From: Brugia malayi
Taxonomy: Eukaryota; Nematoda; Chromadorea; Rhabditida; Onchocercidae
Assembly (NCBI RefSeq): GCF_000002995.4
Contig: NW_025062478.1
Coordinates: 11,900,001-11,964,000, forward strand
Direction of reading: 5' to 3'
DNA length: 64,000 nucleotides
Numbering within the stretch: the first letter of the stretch is position 1; the number at the start of each line of letters is the position of its first letter. The position numbers and the translations under genes are program-made. Under the pieces are notes generated by a model, which saw nothing but the letters and a program-made list of their open reading frames with translations, was not told where the DNA came from and did not search any database. Of the stretch, positions 38,105 through 51,260 are shown piece after piece.

Positions 38105-38745
38105 AATAAATCATAAAGTTTGTTGAAAAAAAAAAATGATAGAAAATGTAATGCTTGACTGAATTATAGAAAATGCTTTATAGCAGAACACAAGGAGCAG
38201 AAAAATTAACGTATACTCGCTGAGAGGTAGCGATGCGCACAATGTACAAAGTAGAGCAATACATGAAACTTATGAAGCTATTGGACAGTAAGGAAACAAG
38301 AAATAACAAAAAGCAACTATGACATACGGTAATAAAGCAAAAAGTTAATTCGGTAAAACAATAAACATAGCTGAATTGTGCTGTAAACAGAGCTCACTCT
38401 CTAACATAGTCAAATTAAAGATCGATTTTCTACAAAAACCAGAAATTGACAAAGGCATCAAACTGATCATTGGAAAAATGAAAGAAACCAAGAATAAGAT
38501 ACATACATTTCTCTTTTTCGCAACTACATACAAAAAAGAACTCAATTAGATTATAAACCAGTTGAATTATAGAAGGTGTAATAAACCTTGTAGTAAGGAG
38601 CATACTATAGAGTAAAAGAAGCATTTCAGTAATGAGATGTTAACAGAAATAAGATGTATCAACGCCAAATCGAATAAATAACTTCCCGTTCAACAATTAA
38701 CCAACAGTAAAGATTAATGCTCATACATGATACAATCAGAACATT

Positions 38746-40550
38746 TTAGTTCACTTGTTCCTTAATGGTGCCGTTGTTTTCGTCACATATAATATCTTTC
38801 AAAGGACGACGGAACAGAAGAACCTAAAAAGTTGATAATATTAAATTCTATCATACCAAAGAAAAACTTAAACATTTATTCTTCACATCATCATTTGTTA
38901 CCAACAGTGAATTTGAAAGAATAAAAGTCTTAAAATAAGAAGCAATTCTGGGAACAAAATAGGATTCTTGAAGATGTTGAGTGATGCAGCCGAACGGAAA
39001 TGACAATGACCAACAAGGGGAAACTATTGAAGAATTGTCATTTTTTTTTTTTTTTTTTCTAAATTACAAAACAAAGGCAAGAAATATGAAGCCAACTGCT
39101 CTATACCAGTCCAGCATTTGAATCAAACTGGAATTATATTGCATGGGCTAGTTTGGGCAAAATTGAGACTTGTGACAAAAAATGAATTACGCACGATAAC
39201 TGATACCAATTGCTGGAAGAAGCTTAGCAGATTTTTTTGAAAATTTATACCAAAAAAGATTATGATCACTGTTCGAAACCTACTGCACCATATCTTTTTG
39301 AATAGCTATGGTCACTATTTCATGCCACCACAACTTTTTGAATCCGAAGAAATCTTTGAAAAATGGGGTATGTTTACTAAATTGCACCAGAAGTGCGATA
39401 CATTCAGCCAGCGCTGGTCATCATAAAGGATTCAGTTCTTCTCCACGACTATCATCGATAATCAACGCTTTAAAATTGAATACCAATTATAATTTAAAAT
39501 GTGTTCGCTTGACTATCAATTTCCTGAGTTTTTGCAGTATGATACAAAAATACTTCCGAAGGATCCATCGAATTCCAAAGTTTTATTGTATGCTATTGGA
39601 ATAAACAAACTTATTCGTCGCTAACAAAAACAAATAAAAACATGCTGCTTATATTGTATTCATTTTAATAAAAATGTATTCGGAATTAGATAACTATTTC
39701 CTATCTCTTTCTTTCCCTCTCTCTACATATAGGCATAATACAAGGATGTAGGAAATTAAATTGCACAAAAAGTTATTGGAGAGCAAATAGGTGAAAACTG
39801 TTGCTTTTTTAGATGGCATGCAATATTTCGTATTTAAAATAAAATTGTATATTTCAACTTTTTCCAAAAAAAAACATTGAATACACATTTCGTGAATCAA
39901 CAAGAATGAAAGGGTTTATCGAAAGACCTGTTAATTTTGGGAGCGCAAATATTGAAATATAAAAGTTTGATGATTCTACTAAATTAGGATACCAATTCTA
40001 TTAATTAAATTTTACTAATAGAATATAAATTCCAAACAGAAAAGAATGACGTACGTGTCGTTCTGGACTGTGGATCATATAATGAACCCATCCTGGACTC
40101 TGCTGAATTCCAAGTGATCGCCACTCTTTCTCACTCATCAATCGATCCTTTGGTATAAGTCGGACCAAATCCTTCGGCACATGCACATGCCTGAAAGCAA
40201 AATACCACTTTAATAAGTCATTTCGCTTCTCACTGTAAAAGACTGAAATCACTTCCGACGAATCTGCGATGAACCATTAATTATGTTACCAATTTCAACC
40301 TTTAACAATAGCCAGCCTTTTAATAAAGAACAAATTATTTGTAAAAAAAAAGAACAAATTTGTAAAAAAAGTTAATTATTGTTTAGAGCAAATTATTGTT
40401 TAGAATAACATCACTGTCAGCTCACTGTTTGTAAAATCTCGTTAATTTGAAACTGTTCTTATCAAAATGTGAAATCATAACAAACCTGTATTCGTATTTA
40501 TCATCATTATATTTGTTCGAGTAATAGAAGTCACGAGGTGAAGCACTCAT
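38746..40550 (-). CDS. cks-1: Cyclin-dependent kinase regulatory subunit CKS1
   Basis: Three exons: 40486-40550, 40055-40190, 38746-38823, giving 92 residues. CKS proteins are small adaptors that bind cyclin-dependent kinases and phosphorylated substrates and are essential for cell-cycle progression. The whole fold is present: [16 protein letters not shown], then [37 protein letters not shown] and VLLFRRPL. The phosphate-binding set (Lys in SNKY, Arg in YEYR, Ser in QQS, Trp in GW, Arg in FRRP) is kept. The hinge, HEPEPH in human CKS1, is HSPERH here, so the second hinge proline is Arg. Donors are GTTTGT and GTACGT. The last intron is 1.23 kb and contains a possible coding relic on the other strand. 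The tail after RRPL ([17 protein letters not shown]) is not basic as in human CKS1. An acceptor 16 bases before the ATG suggests trans-splicing. Confidence 0.96.
39061..39624 (+). pseudogene. Possible degenerate coding relic inside the CKS1 intron
   Basis: One plus-strand frame is open for almost 190 codons with only three stops (at about 39238, 39424 and 39490). It reads like protein in places: [35 protein letters not shown], and [18 protein letters not shown] then [16 protein letters not shown] before TAA. A T-run at 39041-39058 interrupts a possible upstream part ([10 protein letters not shown]). The product is not recognised. A decayed gene or transposon fragment is the likeliest reading; chance cannot be excluded. 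Confidence 0.3.
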
Positions 40551-40559
40551 TGCACTCAG

Positions 40560-40570
40560 CGGGAAACTGA
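40560..40570 (-). promoter_or_regulatory. Candidate trans-splice acceptor of CKS1
   Basis: CTGATTCAG on the minus strand, with its AG at 40567-40568, lies 16 bases before the ATG. No donor is evident upstream. Confidence 0.45.
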
Positions 40571-41269
40571 ATCAGTGATTCGAACGTGAAAAGTAAATTT
40601 GCTCCTTTCGTCTCTGAGACAAAAATTACTTCAATTAAAGCATTCTCAAGGAAATATGTTTAACAATGAAGAAAAATATATGCATTATTTTTTACTGCTC
40701 AATTTCTAAATCTTTGTGTAGTTCCATTTACAGTAAAAGTTTCGATGAGACTTTAAACTTCTGTACTAGGCAGAACAAAAAGTGAAGAAGTGCAACGTGA
40801 CAAACAATTTTTAAATCGATATTCTTAGTGCAGAAGATTCAGTATCAGCGAGCAGTAAAATAATCAATCTCTAATATCTTGAATTATGCTTCATTTTCTA
40901 TTAAACGCTTCATAATACAAGGAAAATAACCCGTCACTTATCAACTCCTAAGCTAGTAATGACAGTGAATGATTTGAATAGAGTCAATAAAGAATGCTGA
41001 TATACTTATTACTCCCATCTGAGATCAATCATAAACCAGTGGATCATTCCAAAATACCTAGTTATTTATAGTCCTTTTATCGTCATCAATATTTCACTAA
41101 GTAAAATTAGGCACAATCAAATAAGCTTGATTATTTATAACACCTCAATGATGAATGATTTACGAAGTTTAATCCAAACATATCTTCATGGGTTTTTTAC
41201 CCAGAAAGAATGCATTTAACGGAATCCTCCACTCCCTCACACAGCCTTTGACCCACACTACCAGATAAG

Positions 41270-41967
41270 ATGCACAACAGACGACGACGACGACCTACAC
41301 CAGCAGATCAAAAAACTTTGCCGCCAAAAATTATTTCAGAAGCGGTTTACTAAACCACGGCATTGCGATACGCTATTGTGGCTGCAGCGTTATGAAAACA
41401 AACATCCCGGAATAACAAAAAAAATAACAACGAATTGTTCAATGGGAAATGCTTCATTTGACTGACAAGAATAATTCCATTTCAATTGCACAGAAAGAAT
41501 AATATCTCAAGTTTGCTTTCCGAAGTGAGACACAAAGGAAAAGTTTCAGAATAGCAAAAACGATCCATCATTAAGTTTATATATCATGTTCTATTCATTT
41601 TCAAAAAAATAAATTTCTGGTTAAATTAATAAATAACAAATCAAATATTCTTTTGAATAGATGCCATTAATCTTTAAAAAAACAAAATTTTTGTTTTTAA
41701 TTCGGAAGAAAAAAATTGCTACAGAATTTGAATGAAACTTACAAATCCTTAAATCGTGAAATTTTCTATTTTTTTTTCTTAAAAATTCACAGTCTATTCC
41801 TTTTGAAGTATTTCATATTAAAGAATGTTTACGATTTCGAATATATCCCAGAAGAAACACCGCTTATTAAAAGGATATCCAAGATTTCTCGGTCTAAGAA
41901 TGCAACTAGCTATCTCGTTTCATCTTGCAGCACAAAAACATTGATGAATTATCGGTCTCAAAACTAA
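41270..41967 (+). CDS. Possible small gene upstream of SART1
   Basis: A first exon at 41270-41344 has ATG, 25 codons (MHNRRRRRPTPADQK and then TLPPKIISEA) and a phase-0 GTTTAC donor. A CTACCAG acceptor ends six bases before the ATG, as in trans-spliced starts. Two second exons fit: 41725-41967 after GCTACAG (80 residues, ending TSYLVSSCSTKTLMNYRSQN), or 41793-41870 after TTCACAG (25 residues, SIPFEVFHIKECLRFRIY). The basic arginine run suggests nucleic-acid binding or a targeting signal, but no family is recognised. If the longer form is right it ends 150 bases before the SART1 ATG, which would fit an operon pair. Confidence 0.35.
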
Positions 41968-42092
41968 AGTCCGAGAGATAAGGAAGTAATTTTGCAGTTC
42001 TTCCGATTATTGGGAAATTAGATTGTATTGTTTGGAATGTAAATTTAATTCGTTTGATGTTTCAGCTTTATTACTTTAATTGGTAAAATTAT

Positions 42093-42100
42093 TTTTTTAG
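42093..42100 (+). promoter_or_regulatory. Candidate trans-splice acceptor of SART1
   Basis: ATTTTTTTAG ends at 42100, 17 bases before the SART1 ATG, with no first-exon donor nearby. It is the expected site for spliced-leader addition. Confidence 0.55.
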
Positions 42101-42117
42101 TGAAAAGTGGGAAAAAA

Positions 42118-45100
42118 ATGGGTCGTGATTCGCATCATCGTCGGAAACGTAAGACTGATAAACATGAAAACGATTCATCAGATGAGAACAAGCAACGTTC
42201 TTTATCCCGAAGTCCGGAAAGAAAGTAAGTTCCAGACATTATTTTAGTTTTTTTTTTTTTTAAAAATATATAGATTTTTAAGTGCTTCAGATTTTTAAGT
42301 GAATTTAAATAAATTTTAACAAGTATGTTTTTAGTTATTATAATTTTTGGTAGTTTTCTCATCTTGTAATAAATTATTTTCTTTCTTTTAGATCAAGACG
42401 TACGGATAAAGGAAAGCGTAAGGCCAAGTCACCTGGTACACCTTCATCCAATAAGAAGTGACGTTTTAATTGCATTTTGCATTACCCCTTCATATGTTCT
42501 GTTTTGATTTGTGCCATTATTTCAGAATAATTTATGATAATCAAAACTCCTTTCACATCACTATTTTCAGTGAGGAAAGTATATCAATTGAAGAAACCAA
42601 CAGGTTGCGTGCTTCGCTTGGTTTAGCTCCACTTGAAGTAGATAGTGGGCCAAAAGAACGTGAAGTGGAGGGTAGTGATGGTGTAGAGAAAATCTACAAA
42701 GAGGATGGAATGGAATTTGTCCATAAAAAAGCCGAACATCTAGGAGAAAAGAAGAGAGTTGAAGAGATGCGAGAAAAATTATCGGTTTGGTTTCTTTATA
42801 TATTTAATTACTTCCAGTAAATTTTTATTTTATGTTCTCTTACATTGAAAGCTCATAACTGGCAAAAATGTGACATTGAAAAGGCTCACTAAAGCTTATT
42901 TTAATTATATGAATTTAGGTAGCTCGTGATAAACGAAAGCTGTACGAAAAGGTACTGAAAGTAAAGCCATTAGCAGAATCAGATTCTGACGAAGATGCGT
43001 CTTCTTGGGTTGCGAAAAATCGTGAACTGGAAGAAGAGAGGAAGAGAGCAGAAGAAAGGGTAAATATATGTGTCCGATCATTCTTTTAATTTTATTTTAT
43101 CTGCTCATTTTATTTGATCATTCACTTTTTAAACTTCTAGACTGATAGTTGTCCTTCGGTCGATTTCTTCATATATTTAATGTTCTTCAGCTTGATTTTT
43201 TCTTATGTAGAAACAATATGTCGTCGTGGAATAACTATAAGAGCAATGTTTACTTTCTCAGGCTAAAATTCTGGATGATATGGATGCGGATTTTGGTGTT
43301 AATGCACTGATAAACGAGGAGAACAAAATGAAGCAAATCAAGAAAGCTAAAAAACGAGAGGTAAGGTGTACTTTCTAAAATATTCTCTAACCATTATAAT
43401 AGCTTTTATGACAATTAATTTTTCAGTAAACAGTTTTATTTTTTACAATTTATATTTTTGCAGCAGAAATCAGATCTCGCAGGTTTAATGGTGGGTCACG
43501 CTAAAGAAGACTTCTTGGAGGGGAGCGAAACTATTTTAGTTCTCGAAGATAAAGGTTAGCATTTGCGAAACGTACTTTCTGATTTCTAATTGTTTCCAAC
43601 GATATTCTCAATGTATTAATTCAAATTATGTTGGGATGTTTAAGGTGTACTGGATGAAGGTGAGGAAGTGCTTGTAAACACAAATTTGGCTGAAAACCAC
43701 AGGTATCAGAAAAATGTTGAATTGAAAAGAAAAAAGAATCGCTACGAGCCTTACGAGGAGGAATTTGATGAATACGGGATGGTATGTTTTAGAGTTCAAG
43801 ATGCTTTCGGAAGAGTTTAGTGATTTTATGCCTTATATTGCATTTTTGCATAATTTCAGCCCAAAGAAAAGGGACTTTTGTCAAAATACGATGAATTGGA
43901 AGGCGAAGCAAAGAAGGCTTTCCGTTTGGGTATGTATTTAAATGAATTTATGAACTTATCGTTTACCATTTTTCACTGCATTGAATATCTGTTAAAACCT
44001 TCGAAATATTGTAACCAACAAGGATCATTTCACACAGCTTATTCCTCTGTGTGGTGTATGAAACATAGCCATGCATACGTTAAAAGAAATTCCAAATGTT
44101 CAGTATCAATCCATAATATCAGCTTACGTGCTAATTTCGCTGCCAATAAAATGCTCATTTCAATTATCATTAGCTTTAAAATTATATTCAAGGTGAGGCT
44201 GGCGAAGTTGATATTGACAAGGAGCGAGAAGAAATGGAAATGCGCCGGAAATTATTTATGGCAAACAAGAAACTGGAATCATTAGAGCTTCCAAAGTACA
44301 CGGTGGCCAGTGAATTTTATACTGAGGTTTGAATTAATAAGCATTCTAGTCGCATTATTTGTATAGTATAGATGTGCCATTAATCCATTCCTAATCGGTT
44401 TCCAGGAAGAAATGCTTTCATTTCGTCGACCGAAGTCAAAAAAAGACAAAAAATTACGTAAGAGAAAGGAGAAAATGTTGAAAGCTGATGATCTCATTCC
44501 GGATGAGTCAGCACTAGCTGACGATGCCGAAAGGTTTGTTTGAAAAAAATTGTCGCTATAATTTTCTTCCAGTATGCCACTGGTATGGTCGTTTGCAGAG
44601 GTTCACGTTTGTATGTAATGTTTTTTATTTATCTGCTAGCAGCAGAAATTTCAAAAGTGTTGGAATTAGCAAAGTAGTCTGTACTGAAGATTGTATTTTT
44701 TATAAATCTTTTGTGTAGTGGTCTTACTACTTTTTTACTGTGAGTGTCTTTGAATTTATTGTTGTATTATTCATTTTTAGAGCGGCTAAGGCAATAAATC
44801 GACAGTGCAGCGATGGGTTTGAAGTTAAAGAAGAGGAAAAGGTCGTGAAAGATAAACCAAACTTGGAAGAAGGAGAACTTGCAGACGAAGACGAGAAGAA
44901 GGTTATGCATGCCGTTTATTATTATTGCATTTGTTCTTGAGGCAGTTTTTTTTTTTTTTTTTTTTATTGGTTTTCACGTTTCAATTTAGGGTAACTGGCG
45001 TTGTGCAGAAACAAGTGCTTTCGTAGACGTACAAAATTTGAATAAATTGGCTAAGCAAGTTGAGGAAGAAGAAGATGATGAAGATGATGGTGTGGTATTA

Positions 45101-47007
45101 TTTTTATCTTTTTTTGATTTCAAAAATCTGCAGTCCATATCAGAGTAGTAACTTGATTTTTGTTTTTTTTAGATCTAGTTGGCGGTGTGGATTTATCCAA
45201 TGTTGTAATTGAGGATGATGCTGAGGAAGAGCTAACAGTGATGTTGGACCGTGCTCGTAAACTTAGACAGCACGAGATTAAGAAGGAAAACCCGGAAAGC
45301 GATGCAGCATTAAAGGTTATATAAGCTACAAATTTAATGCATTTCTACTTCAGGTGTTAAAGCATACTACTAGAAGAGTTCTTCAAAATGTGTTTTAGAA
45401 TTCTGTATTATTCTTTCTTAATTTTTATGAATAAAATTTTCAGATGCATGAATTGATGAAGATACATTCGGTGAAAGAGGAACCAATGGATGTAGAAGAA
45501 GAAAATGATAAATGCGGTGTTGTTATTGATTCTACAATGGAATATTGCCGTAATTTAGGTACTCACGTGACATTGTAACTTGGATCTAGCATAGAGTTTG
45601 TTAGAGAGCTAATCGCATATTGAGTAAAAATTTGATATTGTCTTTTCAGGTGAAATTCCTACGTACGGATTGGCTGGTAACCGGCAAGATGCAGTGGATG
45701 TCAGGGAACTGAACGAACCGGAGGCCGTAAAAATAGAAGTAGATGAAGAGGCAGTTGCTGATTATTCACCAGCTGAGTATGCTTTTCCATTTATAAAATA
45801 AATTATGTATTGATTTCAGAAATTATCTTAAGCTAACCGCAATTATTTTTTATGTATTTTCATCTCTTTTTTCGTTATGCATTACAGAGAAAATCGTAAT
45901 CATAGGAGATCAGAACAGGAGATAAAAGGTAAATGGACAGAAGCGACTGCTTCAACATCTGCTTATGATGATAAAAAAACTAAGAAACTCAATGGAGAAA
46001 GTGATGTAAGTTTTTCATTAAAAAAAAAAAAAATGTGGTTCAAATTCTATTAGCTGAAATATTTGAGGCGTATAATACAGAAGTAATTTTTAGTTGATGT
46101 TTTTCAAAGTTTAGGATAGCGATGACGAAGCATACAATGTATTGGGTGAAGAACGTGATGTAACAAAGGGTGTTGCTGCGATGTTAAAGTCTGCTGCCGA
46201 AAAAGGTTATCTCGATGCTGGTAAAGAACGAAAGGTGAAGGGTCCATCGCTGAAACATTTGGAAAGTAAACGTTTTTCGCAAATTGAGACCAGTCGATAG
46301 TATGTTTTTTCCTTGTCTTGAAATTTGCCACCAAATTTTCGTTTCATTATGTACAACTCTGTTAAAGAGTCTATATGTATAGAGATATATAGCCCAGTAT
46401 TTATAGTTGCCTTATTATCTTATATTCTTTTATCACTGTTTCATCATTACTTTTTAGACTCTGTAAATGTGTTTAGTAATTATGTTTTTTAAAAACGTAA
46501 AATTCAAGGCGTAATGTGTTCATTTTGCAGTGATATTGAGGAGAAATATACAAAGAAACTGGAACGAATGGGAACAACTGGTACAGGTCCTGTGCGACCA
46601 TTTCCAGAAAAGGCGGACTACAAGCCAGATATACGGATAACGTATGTCGATGAACGTGGAAAAGAAATGGAATCAAAAGATGCATTTCGTGTTCTTAGTT
46701 GGAAGTTAGTCTGATTCACTTGTAGATGGGTGGGTAATGGAAACTGCGATAGTTATTGCATAATTAAAACTTGAAGCATTAACAGTGCTGCATTGGTCTT
46801 TTTTTTTTTTTTTTTAGATTCCATGGCAAAGGACCAGGTAAGAAGCAAATAGAAAAGAGACAGGCAAAACAGGAAAAGAAAGAGCTCATGAAAAAAATGA
46901 ATTCTATGGACACACCGTTGGGAACGCTTAACAAACAATTAAAGAAGCAAGAAGCGATGCAAACTCCATATATTATTCTAAGTGGTTCTGGAAGAGATAC
47001 TGGGTTT

Positions 47008-47039
<32 letters not shown>

Positions 47040-47259
47040 AGGAAGAAAAAGCATTGGGAGAATTTGATGTTATTTGTTGAATTCAAAGTGTTGACTTTAT
47101 ATTTGCTCTTATATTCGTCGTATTTTCGTCGGTTTTTCAAAGATATAATGTTAAGATGCAAGGGTATACTGAGAAATTTAACAGTAAACCATTTTTTTAT
47201 TAAAATACTATCCCGTAATAATTTTTTTTTTTTGCAGAGCACCATTAAAGAAGGAGTGA
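42118..47259 (+). CDS. sart1: SART1, U4/U6.U5 tri-snRNP-associated protein (Snu66 family)
   Basis: Twenty exons: 42118-42224, 42392-42457, 42571-42784, 42919-43059, 43262-43360, 43464-43554, 43645-43781, 43860-43929, 44193-44326, 44406-44533, 44781-44901, 44990-45089, 45173-45315, 45444-45558, 45650-45776, 45888-46005, 46115-46299, 46531-46704, 46818-47003, 47238-47259. All phases agree and give 825 residues (human about 800). SART1 is a nuclear tri-snRNP component needed to recruit the tri-snRNP and activate the spliceosome. Family marks: basic Arg/Ser-rich N-terminus; EETNRLRASLGLAPL at about 65-79; VLDEGEEVLVNTNL; KNVELKRKKNRYEPY; RITYVDERGKEM; DAFRVLSWKFHGKGPGK; DTPLGTL; TPYIILSGSGR near the end. 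Long coiled, Lys/Glu-rich stretches fill the middle. Weak donors (GTGACG, GTGTGG) were fixed by phase and similarity. Exon 6 may start three bases later (tandem CAGCAG). It converges on the zinc transporter. Confidence 0.96.
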
Positions 47260-47269
47260 TATGCACCTC

Positions 47270-48160
47270 TGTGGAATTAACTCTGAACGTTGTGAAGAAG
47301 ATTTGTTTCTTACGGATTTGATTCTGCTTTTGCTTCAGATAGTTTTTTGTTGTCTTTTTTTTTGGTAAAGCGATCTTCGTATTTCTGTTTTGAGACAGAT
47401 TTGCTTTCTATATTTCCAGTCAGAAAATTTTCGCATTTTTGTGAGGAAAAGTAGTTTTATATATCTGATATATTTTTGTATCTGAGAGTAATTGTTTTGT
47501 ATTACTTTTTTTGACTTGTGATATGCAAATGATCGTAATAATTTATAAATTGTTACTTCATATAAAGAAGAAGCATTTGTAGTTTGTCCAAATGATCAAA
47601 TATACAACAACTGTTCCAGAAAGGCAGTGAAGACAACGGATGTCAACATCAGGAAACAAGGGCAGGAGAAATGAAAGATATCGCGCAATAATAATTTCAG
47701 ATTAACTCTAAAGTTTATTTGATACTCATCTTATGTAAAGAAATGAATTGTTACTTTTTTTTTCAAGGATGGATTTCTTGACTATTTTATATAATAAGAC
47801 TGTCTCCATTGTGCGTAGAATGGTGCTTTGTGATTGTCATTACTACTTTACAGTTACAACGTAAAAATTCTAAAATATCTACCGAATAGATCCTATTAGT
47901 AGTTTTAGATGCGAATAATTCCGGTTTACCTTGAAGCTAGCACTGTAGAATGTGATAATATCACTCATATTTCTTCCAGGTAACATTCTATGCTACTTCA
48001 CATCATCGATCGATAGTGCGGTATTTTTACAAAACGTTAAGACGTTTAAATTGCAGCCCATTTAAGTGAATGATCGTTGCGTTCTCTAATCACTGTCATT
48101 TAATGGCCCCAAAAAAAATTCAATATTACTTAATGGTCCAGAAATTCGCATTGTAGTAAA
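47270..48160. other. Convergent intergenic region
   Basis: This is the 0.9 kb between the SART1 stop and the zinc transporter stop. It holds both 3' untranslated regions. No canonical AATAAA is evident for either gene. Nothing else is recognised. Confidence 0.6.
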
Positions 48161-48165
48161 ATTTC

Positions 48166-51100
48166 CTACTTCCGCAAAATATGCTCAACTGCTGTTGCTG
48201 CAGTTGAAAATGATTGATTTGAAATGCTTCGATTACATACACATTGTGCCTGAAAAGAATCTAATCTTATTACTAAATCAAAAATTTTAAAATTGAAATA
48301 AAATATAAGTCTAATTTGTGGTTCGAAAAATTATAAATGCTTCTTTCATACTTCCAAAGTAAAACTCTTCAAAATGGTTTCCTCACTCTGCTATAACATC
48401 TAAAATAGATGACTTCATTTTTTTATCGCTTATATCGTATACTTAAATGAATGATAAGATAGTATTACTTGAATAGTGATAAAATGAATTCCATGTTTTA
48501 ATTTTAGTTTTTCATTAGCCTCATGCACTACATGATTGGAATCACAACTTTTTTCGATATCCAAATGTACCGATATTGCCACTTTATCCATAGTTAATGA
48601 CCATACTCGAAGCGAATGTACATCTCGTACTCCTTCACAATTTATATTTTTTAATTAATTATTCTAACAAATTATAAATCATGAAATTGAAATAAATATA
48701 AATAAATAAATAAGAAGTGGAAGAGGAAGAATAATTATTACACCAATTAGTGATTAATTCCATTTCAAATTTAACAGCCTAATGGTGGAATTTAAAATAT
48801 CACTTTGAAATTTATGAAATATTTAATTGATTAAACTTATAAACAATGCATAATGGAGACATTCTCATCTCCACTCATATCTTCATTTCATTTTTGAATA
48901 ATCTAATAATAAAAAAAAAAAAAAAAAAAATAATAAATAATAAAAATGAATTATAAAGAACATTTAAGTACTAATGAGATTTGAAAAAAAAAAAAAAAAA
49001 AAAAAAATTGGAAATTGATTGCAAATATATGTTATGGAAGAAATGAAAGCATCATTCTTTTTCATTTATTTTAGATTATTTTACTCAATTTATCGATTTT
49101 CAATCAAACAAATGAAAAGAGAAAAGAATAATCATATTTTTAATTTCAATTTAAAATTTTAAATTTATAGAAAGTGGAGGAAAATATATGGAAACCTTCA
49201 ATAGCACATAATTCATTGTACAGTTTGTCGACATTAATATGTTTCGGAGATGCTTCCATCAAAATAAGTATCGAATCTCGAGCTACCGAGAATGATGTTA
49301 GCTGAAACAAAATTTTTTTTTTAGTTCTGTAATTAATTTAAATTATCAAATTTTCAACTATAAAAATGTTAAAATTTAAAAAACACAAACCATAACAAGA
49401 AGTGAAAAAAGAAATGTACAAATAGGATCCGCTAAAGGATAATTAGTAAATTTAATTATTAATGCAGCAGATAATACACCAAGTGATTGTAATAAATCAC
49501 CAAGAACATGAATAAATGCAGCTCGAATATTAATATTACTCTAAAATAATTTTAATTAGTAAATTAAATGTATTGAAATATTTAATTTCATTAATCTATT
49601 AATCCCTTCTAATTAGCATTTCATTTTAAATTAACTTTTAGAAAAGATTTATTTCAAATTGACAATTGATAAATGTTGCTATTAGTCAAATTTTGTATCA
49701 ATAATTTCCTAAAATAGAAATGAACAATTGTTTTTTTTTTTTTTTTTTTTTAACTTCGAAATTTGTTAATATCAAGAAATTATTAACAAATTACTAATAT
49801 TAATATTAAGAAATCAAAATTTGCTAATATTAGGAAATTATGTTAAAAAATAAAAAAGAATTTTGTAAACATTAATTATTATCATATCTTTAAGCTTTAA
49901 ATATCACAAAAGTTTAGCTAAACATTTTGATCTTTATTTTTTATTACCCATAATTAAATAATTTAATATTTTACTTTATCATAGCAAAAATCAAACTTTA
50001 AGAAAATAAAAATTAGATAAAATTAAGAATTTAAATTTATAATTTATGCAAATTTTGAAACAAATATTTTTGCAAAAATGATTGATGATAAGAATGAAAA
50101 AAAAAAAAGAAAATTATTATAAACTAACGCCAAATTCAAACATAGAATTGTCATGATCGGTAACATTAATTGTTTTAATAATATTTGCATTATTATCTTG
50201 CTCACATCTGATATCTTTTATATTATTTTGATAAACTTTACATGTACCATCCTAAAATACTAATTAAATTCCTTTTACTCATTTAAAATATTTCATTATT
50301 ATACATGTATAATTAACAGTTTCATTTTAAATTCAAACTAAAATAATTGAAAAATTTATTAGAATTAAAATTTGAATTTTGACCTCTAAATCAATTGGAA
50401 ATGTTTTCTCATTTCCATGACTATGTGACAGTCCAAAATGTGTGTGCGCTGTTTTACCAAAATGTAAAATAACGCCCATAATAATATTGAAGAGTACACT
50501 TATCGCTGCTGTATATAGCATAACTGTTGCATCAACATCAAAATTTTGTTCAATTATTCGTTTAATAGCTGCATAAACAAGTATGGCTGTTAGCGCCCAA
50601 ATCATTATTACACTAAAAAAAGATAAAACAAAAACAAAAAAAAAAAAAAAGAAAAACAAAATATTTGAAATTTAAATTATTATAATTAAAATAGTTGTGT
50701 TTATTTTGTTAATAGAATTTAATTATTACAATTGAGTTGTTTATTTTAGTAATGTTGAAGGAAGAAAATAAAAAAAAAAAGAGGATTGAAATTTAATTAT
50801 TACAATTAAAATTGTTTGTTTTTATTGACTACAAAGGAAAAGTATTGAAAATAAATTAGGAAAAATTAAAATTGTTTATTTAATTTGTATTATATTATTT
50901 TGAATAATTTAATTTAATAAATGAATGTATTTTATTTACCTAATTAATGCGCCCAATATTTCAGCACGATAATATCCAAATGGTAAACGTTTTGTTGGCT
51001 TTTTTTGTGCTAATTTAATAGCAATAATTGCAACACAAAAACTTAATAAATCAGAAACCATATGGCCAGCATCGGTCATAATTGCTAGGCTATTAGCAAA

Positions 51101-51225
51101 ATAGCCACCCAAAAATTCAATTATTATAAATATCACTGTTACCCCTGATACTGCATAAAGTGATTGTTCTGCTTTTCTGCAAAAAATAAAAAATAAAAAT
51201 TCTCTTTTTTAAAATTATTTTTGAA

Positions 51226-51260
<35 letters not shown>

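Noticed and set aside
39265..39290. GTTCGAAAC resembling a tRNA T-loop
   Set aside because: No acceptor, D or anticodon stems can be formed around it.
46753..47321. Several 61-97-codon frames on both strands near the SART1 end
   Set aside because: They are shadows of SART1 exons 19-20 and the T-run in the last intron.
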